A stretch of DNA of 15,150 nucleotides from Chloroflexota bacterium. GTDB lineage: Bacteria; Chloroflexota; Anaerolineae; Promineifilales; Promineifilaceae. A program made the translations under genes and the position numbers. The DNA lies in the NCBI GenBank assembly GCA_020353135.1, contig CP070688.1, positions 3,693,520 through 3,708,669 of the forward strand. Direction: 5' to 3'. The notes beneath the pieces were generated by a model that saw only the letters and a list, made by a program, of their open reading frames with translations, was not told the DNA's origin and searched no databases. This document shows, one piece after another, positions 1 to 6,408 of this stretch; positions within the stretch are counted from its first letter, which is position 1, and every line of letters begins with the position of its first letter.

Positions 1-417
1 GTATTCATGACAAATGATTTCCCAATCGACGCCGTTGAAATCGTCGCGGACGTAGTTCTGACGAACTATGTCACATCCCTGTTCAAGAAGGGCGGGATAA
101 TCGTCAGCTTCGATAGCCGCGGTTGCAAAGTCGCCGGGCGTAAAGGTCACCTTGGCAGTCATCGCTTCCAGGGTGGCAAGAAGCGGCGCCAACGTCGCCG
201 TAGCTGTAGCCGAGGGCTCGGATTCAACGGTCGGCGGCTCGGTAATCTCGGCAACAATTGCGGCCGTTGCCTCAGTCCCGGGAGTGGCGATCGCCTCGAC
301 GGCCGCCGGCACGGTTTCTGTCGTGCTGACTGCCGGATGCTCTGGCCGGCAGGCGACGATGAGAATTAGCAAGACGTGAGCCAGAACAAATAACTTGAGC
401 CTATTCATTTCACTCAT
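1..417 (-). CDS. Lipoprotein, N-terminal part, probable S41-family (tail-specific) peptidase; runs off the left edge
   Basis: Translating the minus strand from the ATG at 417 gives an open frame of 139 codons to the window edge. Seen: a short charged N-terminus (MNRLKL), a hydrophobic core and a lipobox I-V-A-C, then about 60 residues rich in Ala, Thr, Pro and Glu with no predicted fold, as is usual for a tether outside the membrane. The frame then enters a folded-looking segment with the stretches DIVRQNYVRDDF and NGVDWE. Known: this pattern (helix, then N-Y, then F-x-G-V-D-W) resembles the N-terminal helical domain that precedes the PDZ and protease domains in many bacterial S41 peptidases. 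The catalytic Ser/Lys region lies outside the window, so the family call is an inference. The ATG at 408 is an equally good start and gives a cleaner 20-residue signal peptide; neither start has a strong Shine-Dalgarno. Alternative: another surface lipoprotein with a similar helical domain. Confidence 0.7.
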   Translation of the reverse strand, partial: MSEMNRLKLFVLAHVLLILIVACRPEHPAVSTTETVPAAVEAIATPGTEATAAIVAEITEPPTVESEPSATATATLAPLLATLEAMTAKVTFTPGDFATAAIEADDYPALLEQGCDIVRQNYVRDDFNGVDWEIICHEY

Positions 418-523
418 GGGAAGATCTGGTCGAGTAAAAGCTTGTCGCTAGCTGGACAAATCATGACCGCAAAGTGAAGGCGAGACAACTTCTCTCAGTT
501 CATCTTCACATGGCTCGCTATGC

Positions 524-1234
524 TCAGTGGTCAGATGAGATTTGGGCTGCTTCAATAGCGTGGGCGAGGGCCGAGGGGGACTCACGGCCGACGATTGCCG
601 GGGCCTCGTGGATCAGTTCATCATTTTCGAGGGCTTCTACCATGAACAGGGCAAAATCCACCCGGCGCGTGAGGTCGCTCTCCAGGATCGGATCGCCCAC
701 ATGCCTGCTCCAGACCGGCAATCCCTGACTCTCACCTTCTTCAAGACCGCTTCCCCGTACGACGGTCCACAACTTATCACTGGCGAATATCCGCCGGCAG
801 GCCTCCACCTGGTCGTCGATGTCCACGGCGCGAAATAGACGGCCGAGCCAGGTGCTGACCTTCAACATTGCTCTGAAGCCCGGCGAGTAAACATCCTGGC
901 CATCCATCGTAATATGCCAACCGCAGGAGAATATCAGGCGCGCGCCGGGTTTAGCGAAGTCCAGCACCGCCTGGGCCGTGCCCGAAGAGTAGTGGTGAAC
1001 CCCCCATGGGACCAGCACCGTCAGCACCCCATCGCAGCCGTCGACCGCCTGCTTGACGACTTCGCGATCGTTCGTAACGCCGGGCACGATCGTGATACGC
1101 TCCTTGAACGCATCCAGTTTGCCGACGCTTTGCTCCCGGCAGACGCCTACGACCTCGTAGTCCCGATCGAGTGCATGCTGCACCATATACTGTCCAAGCT
1201 TGCCAGATGCCCCTACGATACAAACTTTCTTCAT
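524..1234 (-). CDS. NAD(P)-binding Rossmann-fold protein (atypical SDR / NmrA-like)
   Basis: 236 residues. The N-terminus is a beta strand followed by G-A-S-G-K-L-G (residues 8-14), the GxxGxxG dinucleotide-binding turn of extended and atypical short-chain dehydrogenases. A basic residue after the second strand (VVGVCREQ) favours NADP(H). The stretch DGCDGVLTVL fits the fourth Rossmann strand. A later TVVRGSGLEEG segment matches the variable part where atypical SDRs usually carry 'R-P-x-x-L'. I see no clear YxxxK pair, as is common in NmrA-type or NAD(P)H-binding SDRs, some of which are redox sensors, epimerases or quinone reductases; the substrate cannot be told. The start is supported by AGGAG at 1242-1246, 7 nt from the ATG. 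It lies on the same strand as the lipoprotein gene with 106 bp between them, so it may be transcribed separately. Size is normal for the family (about 210-290 residues). Confidence 0.85.
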   Translation of the reverse strand: MKKVCIVGASGKLGQYMVQHALDRDYEVVGVCREQSVGKLDAFKERITIVPGVTNDREVVKQAVDGCDGVLTVLVPWGVHHYSSGTAQAVLDFAKPGARLIFSCGWHITMDGQDVYSPGFRAMLKVSTWLGRLFRAVDIDDQVEACRRIFASDKLWTVVRGSGLEEGESQGLPVWSRHVGDPILESDLTRRVDFALFMVEALENDELIHEAPAIVGRESPSALAHAIEAAQISSDH

Positions 1235-1480
1235 GCTTCATCTCCTGAAACCTGTAGTTGAAAAAGAAATCCTGCGCAGTCATTGCCTTCAATGAACTAT
1301 CCCGTTTCGCGGTAGCAGGTGGCATTCTACTACGGGTTGTTCAAAGCCCGAATTTGCATACCTTGGACCTGCAATTCATCGGCGGGAGATTACGATACAG
1401 GCCGGTCATATCTCCATGATTAGTACTTTGATACTAGGCAAAAACCCTTGGTTGTTGAGTACAATTTTTCCCGGTCAACT

Positions 1481-2566
1481 ATGCTCACCAAGGACTACAT
1501 TCAGTCGGTTGTCGACAACGACAATCTCATCGTTCGGAACCTACAGGTCACGCAGGGTTACTACCGGCTATCGGAAGGGATGAGACGATGCCTCAGTAGC
1601 ACTAATGTGAACTGGTGCTCTTTCGCGACGCATGCCTCGAAGACGGCCGGTCAAGCTCTGCGGCACGAGCTAATGCCGCGTTTGCTAAGGTCGGCGACGA
1701 TCCGGAAGGCGGGTTTTGAGAACACGTTCCTTTTCCTAAATGAAGGCATCGGGGCCAAGGACCGGCCGCAATCGGGGGAACATGACAGCCGCCTAGCCGA
1801 AGCATTGCGCCGGCTGAGTCACCTGGTGTCCGACGGCAATATCGTGGTTTTCACGGAACTGGCCTGGCCATTTTCCGCATTCATTTCTGCTTTCAGAAAA
1901 GACTGGGTCTATGACCGGGGCAAACTACGAGCATTCCTGGATGAGAATCTCGAGCGCGGACCGCTTGAGCAAGGGGGGCAGGATTATCTGTTCGAGGCCT
2001 TCACAGCCTTCTATAATGCCCGGTTTGAAACTGATGCCAAGATGAAATCCGAGAATGTACTCCATGGAAACCTGCTGATCGGCCTGCACGAGCAGACCCG
2101 GCTCCAGCCCCAGATAGAGCAGTCGATGGCCGTGCCTCTCGAGATGTTTTCCAGGTCTTCTGGGGAACGCGGAATGAAGAAAAAAGCCGCACCCAAGCAA
2201 TCGGCCGCGACCCGCAAGCTGATCGCCAGGGCCGTTACGCAAATGATGATGTCGATCACTTTGCCCAGCCGGGAGCTAAAACTCAGCCAAAACGTCATAG
2301 CGCCTACCGGCGTCATCTCCTATCCCATGGATCTACTCTCCTTTGAGAGCGCCAGGTGCCTGGAATTGGTGAGGGCCTTTGAAATAGGACGGGATACTTT
2401 GTCCGGCAGCGGGGCGGAAAACTGGGCTAGTTTGCGTGACCGGATGAGTTTTGTCGTCGATTTTTTCCGCAGTCACCAACAGTACGACCGCATGTGGGAG
2501 CCACCTTTCCAACCCGATCAGGCTAAAGCGATTGAGGCGGGTTACTTTCCGGCCGGGCCACTATAG
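1481..2566 (+). CDS. Conserved protein of unknown function (WCSFATHASKTAG-type)
   Basis: 361 residues from the ATG at 1481; the frame can be extended 11 codons to a TTG at 1448, but the added residues look non-conserved and neither start has a Shine-Dalgarno. I do not recognise a characterised function. Visible features: near the N-terminus a 'VTQGYYRLSEGMR' helix and a Trp/Cys/His signature (NWCSFATHASKTAGQ, about residues 43-57); a central 'VFTELAWPFSAF' hydrophobic segment; 'HGNLLIGLHEQTRLQPQIE' with conserved His, Glu, Thr and Arg; a Lys/Ala-rich stretch (MKKKAAPKQSAATRK), probably a surface loop; 'LPSRELKLSQNVIAPTG'; and a C-terminal 'VVDFFRSHQQY...WEPPF...FPAGPL'. The strong local signatures and intact frame argue for a real soluble protein rather than chance coding. 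From memory, proteins with these same motifs occur in other bacteria as hypothetical proteins. It stands divergent from the Rossmann gene, and a degraded PIN gene follows 1 nt after its stop. Confidence 0.8.
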   Translation: MLTKDYIQSVVDNDNLIVRNLQVTQGYYRLSEGMRRCLSSTNVNWCSFATHASKTAGQALRHELMPRLLRSATIRKAGFENTFLFLNEGIGAKDRPQSGEHDSRLAEALRRLSHLVSDGNIVVFTELAWPFSAFISAFRKDWVYDRGKLRAFLDENLERGPLEQGGQDYLFEAFTAFYNARFETDAKMKSENVLHGNLLIGLHEQTRLQPQIEQSMAVPLEMFSRSSGERGMKKKAAPKQSAATRKLIARAVTQMMMSITLPSRELKLSQNVIAPTGVISYPMDLLSFESARCLELVRAFEIGRDTLSGSGAENWASLRDRMSFVVDFFRSHQQYDRMWEPPFQPDQAKAIEAGYFPAGPL

Positions 2567-2567
2567 G

Positions 2568-2771
2568 ACGGCATTGGGCAAGCCTGTAACGGGATGTGCC
2601 AATGTGGCTGGGGCCGTAGCCGATCCTTTCGACGAGATGTTCCTGGCCTGTGCTGTTTTGGGTGCGGCCGATTATGTGGTGACCGGCGACAAGGAATTGC
2701 TGGCCCTGTCTAAGTTCGGCGCCGCCGAGATCGTCAGGCCAGCCAAATTCGTAGGGATGCTGTCTGATTAA
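2568..2771 (+). pseudogene. C-terminal remnant of a PIN-domain ribonuclease (VapC-like toxin)
   Basis: About 67 codons in the +3 frame read A-D-P-F-D-E-M-F-L-A-C-A, then A-D-Y-V-V-T-G-D-K-E-L-L, then 'IVRPAKFVGML' before TAA. This is the order found in the second half of PIN domains of the 'putative toxin component' type: an acidic D-x-x-D on a helix, the VTGD-K-x-L-L metal-binding turn, and a final 'I-x-x-P-x-x-F-L' strand and helix. Full PIN proteins are about 130-145 residues and begin with a 'hD-T-N-hhh' motif carrying the first catalytic Asp; that half is absent, since the preceding DNA is the tail of the unrelated gene ending at 2566. No antitoxin gene is visible next to it. A TTG at 2574 could start translation, but there is no ribosome binding site. 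The remnant meets the CBS gene tail to tail with 3 bp between stops. Best read as a decayed toxin gene. Confidence 0.7.
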
Positions 2772-2774
2772 GGC

Positions 2775-3206
2775 CTACATCCCCGAGATATACTGCTCCA
2801 ACTGGCTGATCATCAACTCCTGATCGGCGATGATGCTCTTGACCAGATCTCCTATGGAGACCAGGCCAACGATCTTCTCGCCCTCAATCACCGGAAGGTG
2901 CCGGATATGCTTGTCAGTCATGAGGGACAAGGCTTCCTTAACGGTTTTTTGCGGGTCGACCGTGTGCACTTCTTCGGTCATGATTTCCTTGACCGGCGTC
3001 TCCATAGATGCCTTGCCATGTAAGATCACCTTGCGAGCGTAGTCCCTTTCCGAAACGATACCCGCGAGTTCGCCATCTTGAAGAACCAGCAGGGCTCCGA
3101 TGTTCTTTTCCGCCAGAAGCAATAAAGCATCATAGACAGACTCTTCGGGCGAAGTCGACCAAACATCGCGGCCTTTCTTTTCGAGTAATTGTCGAATTGA
3201 AGTCAT
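2775..3206 (-). CDS. Tandem CBS-domain protein
   Basis: 143 residues made almost wholly of two CBS domains (about residues 8-65 and 73-130), forming one Bateman module. Typical landmarks are visible in both halves: 'IGALLVLQDGELAGIVSERDYAR' in the first, and 'EIMTEEVHTVDP' followed by 'HIRHLPVIEGEKIVGLVSIGDLV' in the second. Bateman modules bind adenine nucleotides (AMP, ATP, NAD, SAM) and report energy or redox state, usually to a partner protein. With no attached catalytic domain here, the partner is unknown. The start is well supported by AGGAGGG at 3211-3217, 4 nt from the ATG. It is transcribed divergently from the glycosyltransferase operon, across a 274-bp spacer rich in inverted repeats. 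Length is normal for stand-alone CBS pairs. Confidence 0.95.
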   Translation of the reverse strand: MTSIRQLLEKKGRDVWSTSPEESVYDALLLLAEKNIGALLVLQDGELAGIVSERDYARKVILHGKASMETPVKEIMTEEVHTVDPQKTVKEALSLMTDKHIRHLPVIEGEKIVGLVSIGDLVKSIIADQELMISQLEQYISGM

Positions 3207-3298
3207 AAGTCCCTCCTGTACTCAGAATCAAACAGTCCGGCCGGTTCTGGCGCCTGTGCAAGCCCTGATCCTTGGCCTGATATGATAGCACATTAAGC

Positions 3299-3435
3299 GA
3301 TTCGCCTAAAAACGGCCGCAGCCAAGGGCCGAGAACGGGCCTGGCGAAGAAATCGCCAGGCAAATTCTTGGCCAGGCGAAGGATTCGCCAGGTCTCCGGG
3401 CGCTTTGGCGAGCGGCGTAAGCGCTTGGCGACGCC
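3299..3435. repeat. Cluster of GGCGA / TCGCC inverted repeats in the CBS-glycosyltransferase spacer
   Basis: Between the divergent genes the core GGCGA or its complement TCGCC occurs seven times in 137 bp: GATTCGCC at 3299-3306, GGCGAA at 3343-3348, TCGCC at 3353-3357, GGCGAA at 3375-3380, TTCGCC at 3384-3389, TGGCGA at 3406-3411 and TGGCGA at 3426-3431. Four of them form two hairpins: a perfect 9-bp stem (arms 3339-3347 and 3353-3361, loop AGAAA) and a stem with one A-A mismatch (arms 3372-3380 and 3384-3392, loop GGA). GATTCGCC recurs exactly at 3299 and 3382. No T-tract follows, so these do not look like intrinsic terminators. They could be operator sites for a dimeric regulator or the remains of a dispersed palindromic repeat. 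Confidence 0.7.
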
Positions 3436-3452
3436 TTAACCGAGCCTTTTCG

Positions 3453-3482
3453 CTGGCATAGCCCAGAGGTAAACCCTATAAT
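3453..3482 (+). promoter_or_regulatory. Candidate sigma-70-type promoter of the glycosyltransferase operon
   Basis: A perfect TATAAT lies at 3477-3482, with CTGGCA at 3453-3458 as a 4-of-6 match to TTGACA and an 18-bp spacer. The -10 box overlaps the ATG at 3481, so a transcript from this promoter would begin near 3489-3490. That is the position of the next in-frame ATG (3490), which points to a leaderless message. If transcription starts further upstream instead, GAGGT at 3466-3470 could serve the 3481 ATG with a long 10-nt spacing. Confidence 0.5.
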
Positions 3483-5223
3483 GGCCCCTATGGCCGACTT
3501 CGACTTCATAGGCGATGCGCAGGTATCTTCATGGGAGGAAGTTTCCAGGCAGCTAGCGCTCGTCAAGTCTCGTCCGCAAAAACCGTTGCCAGCTACCAGG
3601 GCGGACTACCTGCAGGCCATTAGTCAGGGCCCAGCGTTTCTGACATTTGATTTTGGCATCGACGGCGTCTCAATCGAGATCGCCAAGTATGCACGCGTTC
3701 TGGAAGCGTTGTACCAGCCAGATGTGGATGCCCGACTTCACTTCATCGCTGGCGACTTTCACCCTCAGGCAGACGCCGTTCTGAAGCCTCAATGGTCGCG
3801 CTGCCAGATCGACGGGATCAATGGCTGGTCGAAGTGGGATGAGGGAAAATGGTTCAGCGCCCTTTACCTCGAGGATATGCCGGCCGGCAGCCGGCGCTCG
3901 TCGGAGCTGGCAACGGAAGTATATCGGCAAGCGAATGTGATCGCCGGGGAACTCGCCGATTACCTGGTGACAAACAATATTGGCCTGCTCTTCCCGGTGA
4001 ATGTTGCCTCTAATCCGGGCAACCTCGCGCTGACACTGGCCCTGGCGCTGGCCACCGAGGCCCTGGGAATATTGGTGATCAACTCCAACCACGATTTCTA
4101 CTGGGATGGAGGCAAACCGGCCGCCGAACGGCAACCAGGGGATGAACCGGGTGAAAGGGATCATTTTTTCCGCAACATCCATAACGAGCCTTTCTTCTCC
4201 TTATTCCAGAAGCTCTATCCGTGGCGCGGCCGGAGATGGCTGCAGGTGAACATCAACCGACGACAGTCAGAAAGACTCGTCAAAGAACATCGATTTCCCC
4301 GGCGCAAGGTCCGGGAGATCTCGACCTGTGTCGGCGACACGCTCTTCGCCGCTTATACTGACGACGACGTCAAGCATGCGCGTCTGCGCATGGCCCAAAT
4401 CCTGTCAAATGGCAGCGCCGAGATTCGACCGCGCTCGCTCGACGAGCACCGGCGGGAACTTCACGAGTGGATGAATCACCAGCGTCCTCGGGTAATCGGC
4501 GCCCGAGACGGACTCGAGCTGGAACTCACGGCCGAGGATATCATCTATTTGTTGCAGCCCACACGAGTGATCGCCCGGAAGCGCATTGAAAGGAGCGTAG
4601 AACTGGTCCAGGCCCTGCTGCAAGGACCGATGCGGGCGGCCTTTGAGCGCAAACCTGATCGGCAGGTCGTTCTGCACATCACCGGTCCAACGCCGCAGGA
4701 GCACCAGGGTGATCTTGAAACGATTCTAGATGCTTACGGCGAGTTGATCGGCAGCCTGCCCCAGGCCATCGCCGAACGTGTTTTTTTGGCCTTTTCGAGC
4801 GGCCGCGAATCACATCCTTCATTTGACGAACACTGCTTCGAGGATATGACTATCGCCGACATCTTTCGCCTGGCGACGGCCGTTCTAGTCCCAAGCGAGA
4901 TCGAGGGCCGTGGATTGCCCATCATCGAGTCGGGAGCCGTAGGCGTACCAATCATCTGCAGCCGATACCGTCCGGAAGTGGTGTTTGCCGACGTGATAGG
5001 CGAGGATCTGCCCGAAGCTTCACGAATACACTACTTGTTGTTTCCTGAAGGTCACCTTCCCGAAGCATTTCTGGAGGAGGCTTCGGATCTGCTGACGCGG
5101 CCGGAAATCTGGACGAAATGGCGTAAACACAATCGCCAGGCGATCCGATCGCGATTCAGCGTAGCGGCTTTGAGCACAGCATTCCAGCATTTGCTCGTTC
5201 ACTCGTATGAGGTGGCCGCTTAA
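3481..5223 (+). CDS. GT-B glycosyltransferase, first gene of the operon (GT4-like)
   Basis: 580 residues from the ATG at 3481, or 577 from 3490 (see the promoter entry). The N-terminal half begins with a 45-50-residue extension, then 'FLTFDFGIDGVSIEIAKYARVLE' (about 53-75), the acceptor-side opening of this family. 'NLALTLALAL' with 'NHDFYWDG' follows around 181-200. The C-terminal donor domain shows 'QPTRVIARKRIERSVELV' (349-366) and the E-x7-E element E465...E473 within 'PSEIEGRGLPIIES', which in retaining GT-B enzymes contacts the nucleotide sugar. Same motifs, same order and similar spacing occur in the third operon gene (6409-7680), so the two are diverged paralogues; this copy is about 155 residues longer through its N-terminal extension and internal insertions. 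No signal peptide or membrane helix is seen, so it probably acts in the cytosol or at the inner membrane face. Donor and acceptor are unknown. Confidence 0.85.
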   Translation: MAPMADFDFIGDAQVSSWEEVSRQLALVKSRPQKPLPATRADYLQAISQGPAFLTFDFGIDGVSIEIAKYARVLEALYQPDVDARLHFIAGDFHPQADAVLKPQWSRCQIDGINGWSKWDEGKWFSALYLEDMPAGSRRSSELATEVYRQANVIAGELADYLVTNNIGLLFPVNVASNPGNLALTLALALATEALGILVINSNHDFYWDGGKPAAERQPGDEPGERDHFFRNIHNEPFFSLFQKLYPWRGRRWLQVNINRRQSERLVKEHRFPRRKVREISTCVGDTLFAAYTDDDVKHARLRMAQILSNGSAEIRPRSLDEHRRELHEWMNHQRPRVIGARDGLELELTAEDIIYLLQPTRVIARKRIERSVELVQALLQGPMRAAFERKPDRQVVLHITGPTPQEHQGDLETILDAYGELIGSLPQAIAERVFLAFSSGRESHPSFDEHCFEDMTIADIFRLATAVLVPSEIEGRGLPIIESGAVGVPIICSRYRPEVVFADVIGEDLPEASRIHYLLFPEGHLPEAFLEEASDLLTRPEIWTKWRKHNRQAIRSRFSVAALSTAFQHLLVHSYEVAA

Positions 5224-5232
5224 TAGAGGTTT

Positions 5233-5284
5233 TGGAGAGCAATCTTGGAGAGCTGGCCTGGAGAGCTAGCCTGGAGGGCTAGAT
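5233..5284 (+). repeat. Four tandem copies of a 13-bp unit carrying Shine-Dalgarno-like GGAG
   Basis: TGGAGAGC begins at 5233, 5246 and 5259, and TGGAGGGC at 5272: an exact 13-bp period over four units. The last four or five bases of each unit vary (AATCT, TGGCC, TAGCC, TAGAT). Copy 4 supplies the GGAGGG (5273-5278) ahead of the next gene and its ATG begins inside the same unit, at 5283. The repeat fills almost the whole 59-nt spacer between the first and second glycosyltransferase genes, so the message carries four purine-rich SD-like sites in a row. Confidence 0.85.
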
Positions 5285-6407
5285 GAATATTGGATTCATT
5301 GAGGATACGCCACTGCATGGCGGAACGCAGATATGGGTTACTGAGGCGCTGCGCGCCTTCCTGGCGCGTGGTCACCAGGTCACCTTGCTTGCACCTGATG
5401 GCAGCTGGATGGTCAGGCAGTGCTCTGATACCGGAGCCCGCATCTATACGTACGACTGGGATGAAGTGATCCAAGAACGGGACGAGCATATTCAAATCTG
5501 GACGGACGCGCTGCGCCAGTGCGATGTGGCCGTTTGCACGGTCCATCCACCCCGGCAAGGCTTCCATTGCTCGGTTTTTGCGGCCCGGTGTATCGCCGCC
5601 GCTGGCTTGCGAACCCATCTTCTGCCCAAGTCAGGCACCATCGTCCCAGAGTACGAGCGCCGATTCTACCGGCCTGACGAGGCGATCAACTCCACCGTGA
5701 TAGCGATCGCCGATTTCACCCGGCAATATCTCGTTGAGACCTATGCGATCCCCGAAGCGTTCACAACGCTCATCTATCAAGGTGTGGACGCCCGGCGCTT
5801 CAGGTCCGCGGCCGAGGGTAAAGAAACGGCGAGGGAACGCTACGCACTGCCGGAAAATGCCGGCCCGGTGCTCGCTTCGGTGGGGTCCTTTGAACATCGC
5901 AAGGGCCATCCGGTGCTGTTTGAGGCGCTGCGACAGTTGGCGGCCGGTCCTCTGCCGTTTATCCACTTGATGCTGGTCGGCGATGGGCCCGACGAAGGCC
6001 CTTTGAAAGGACTGACTGAGGAATTGGGATTGGGCGACCACGTTAGCTTTTTCCCGTTCACGTCTGAACCGCAGTATGTCTTTGAGCGCGCAGACATCAC
6101 TGTTCTGCCCAGCCTCTACAAGGAAGGACTGCCCAATGTTTTGCAGGAATCCATGGCCATGAACGTTCCGGTGATCTCGTCAAAACTTGGCGGCGTGCCC
6201 GAGGTCGTCTTCGACGGCCAGACCGGTTACATGTTTGAGCCAGGAGACAGCAAAGGGCTGGCGGCGGCGATCCAGAATCTCTGGACGAATCAAGATGCTT
6301 ATCGGAGAATGTGCGTTCGCGCTCGAGAAGTAATTGTCGAGCGATTCGACAAAGAAACGCAGTTTGAACAGTTCCTTAATTACTTCCGAAGCATCACAGG
6401 AGAATAG
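5283..6407 (+). CDS. GT4-family glycosyltransferase, second gene of the operon
   Basis: 374 residues, the usual size for a GT4 enzyme of the GT-B fold. The N-terminal domain opens with 'MNIGFIEDTPLHGGTQIWV', where the Gly-Gly loop sits at the nucleotide-sugar cleft. The C-terminal domain shows 'LASVGSFEHRKGHPVLFEAL' (198-217, with the basic R-K-G-H used for phosphate contacts), 'MLVGDGPDEGPL' (230-241), and 'EGLPNVLQESMAMNVPVISSKLGGVPEVV' (281-309) with the E-x7-E pair E281/E289. These are the full set for a retaining nucleotide-sugar transferase. No signal peptide or membrane helix is visible. The start is fixed by GGAGGG in the last copy of the 13-bp repeat. It differs clearly from its two neighbours in the operon and is not a third copy of them. 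The next gene starts 2 nt after its stop ends, so translation is probably coupled. Donor sugar and acceptor cannot be read from sequence. Confidence 0.93.
   Translation: MNIGFIEDTPLHGGTQIWVTEALRAFLARGHQVTLLAPDGSWMVRQCSDTGARIYTYDWDEVIQERDEHIQIWTDALRQCDVAVCTVHPPRQGFHCSVFAARCIAAAGLRTHLLPKSGTIVPEYERRFYRPDEAINSTVIAIADFTRQYLVETYAIPEAFTTLIYQGVDARRFRSAAEGKETARERYALPENAGPVLASVGSFEHRKGHPVLFEALRQLAAGPLPFIHLMLVGDGPDEGPLKGLTEELGLGDHVSFFPFTSEPQYVFERADITVLPSLYKEGLPNVLQESMAMNVPVISSKLGGVPEVVFDGQTGYMFEPGDSKGLAAAIQNLWTNQDAYRRMCVRAREVIVERFDKETQFEQFLNYFRSITGE
6398..6402 (+). promoter_or_regulatory. Shine-Dalgarno AGGAG that fixes the start of the third glycosyltransferase
   Basis: AGGAG lies 6 nt before the ATG at 6409. 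The frame is open back to 6334, but those 25 extra codons overlap the previous gene and look like its antisense-free shadow; the family motif begins a few residues after the 6409 start. Confidence 0.85.
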
Positions 6408-6408
6408 C

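Noticed and set aside
7..379. Two plus-strand open frames of 120 and 75 codons
   Set aside because: They are shadows of the minus-strand lipoprotein gene; their products are low-complexity Arg/Gly- or Ala/Val-rich with no motif.
418..523. TTGTC/GACAA pairing in the spacer between the lipoprotein and Rossmann genes
   Set aside because: Only a 5-bp stem with a long loop and no T-run, within chance expectation.
951..1325. Minus-strand frame of 124 codons reaching upstream of the Rossmann gene
   Set aside because: It overlaps that gene in another frame, has an Arg/Gly-rich composition, and lacks a ribosome binding site.
1428..1465. TTGATA (1428-1433) and TACAAT (1460-1465) as a promoter for the unknown-function gene
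   Set aside because: The spacer is 26 bp, far from the usual 16-18, and no better pairing was found. TACAAT alone could still matter for a short-leader message starting at 1481.
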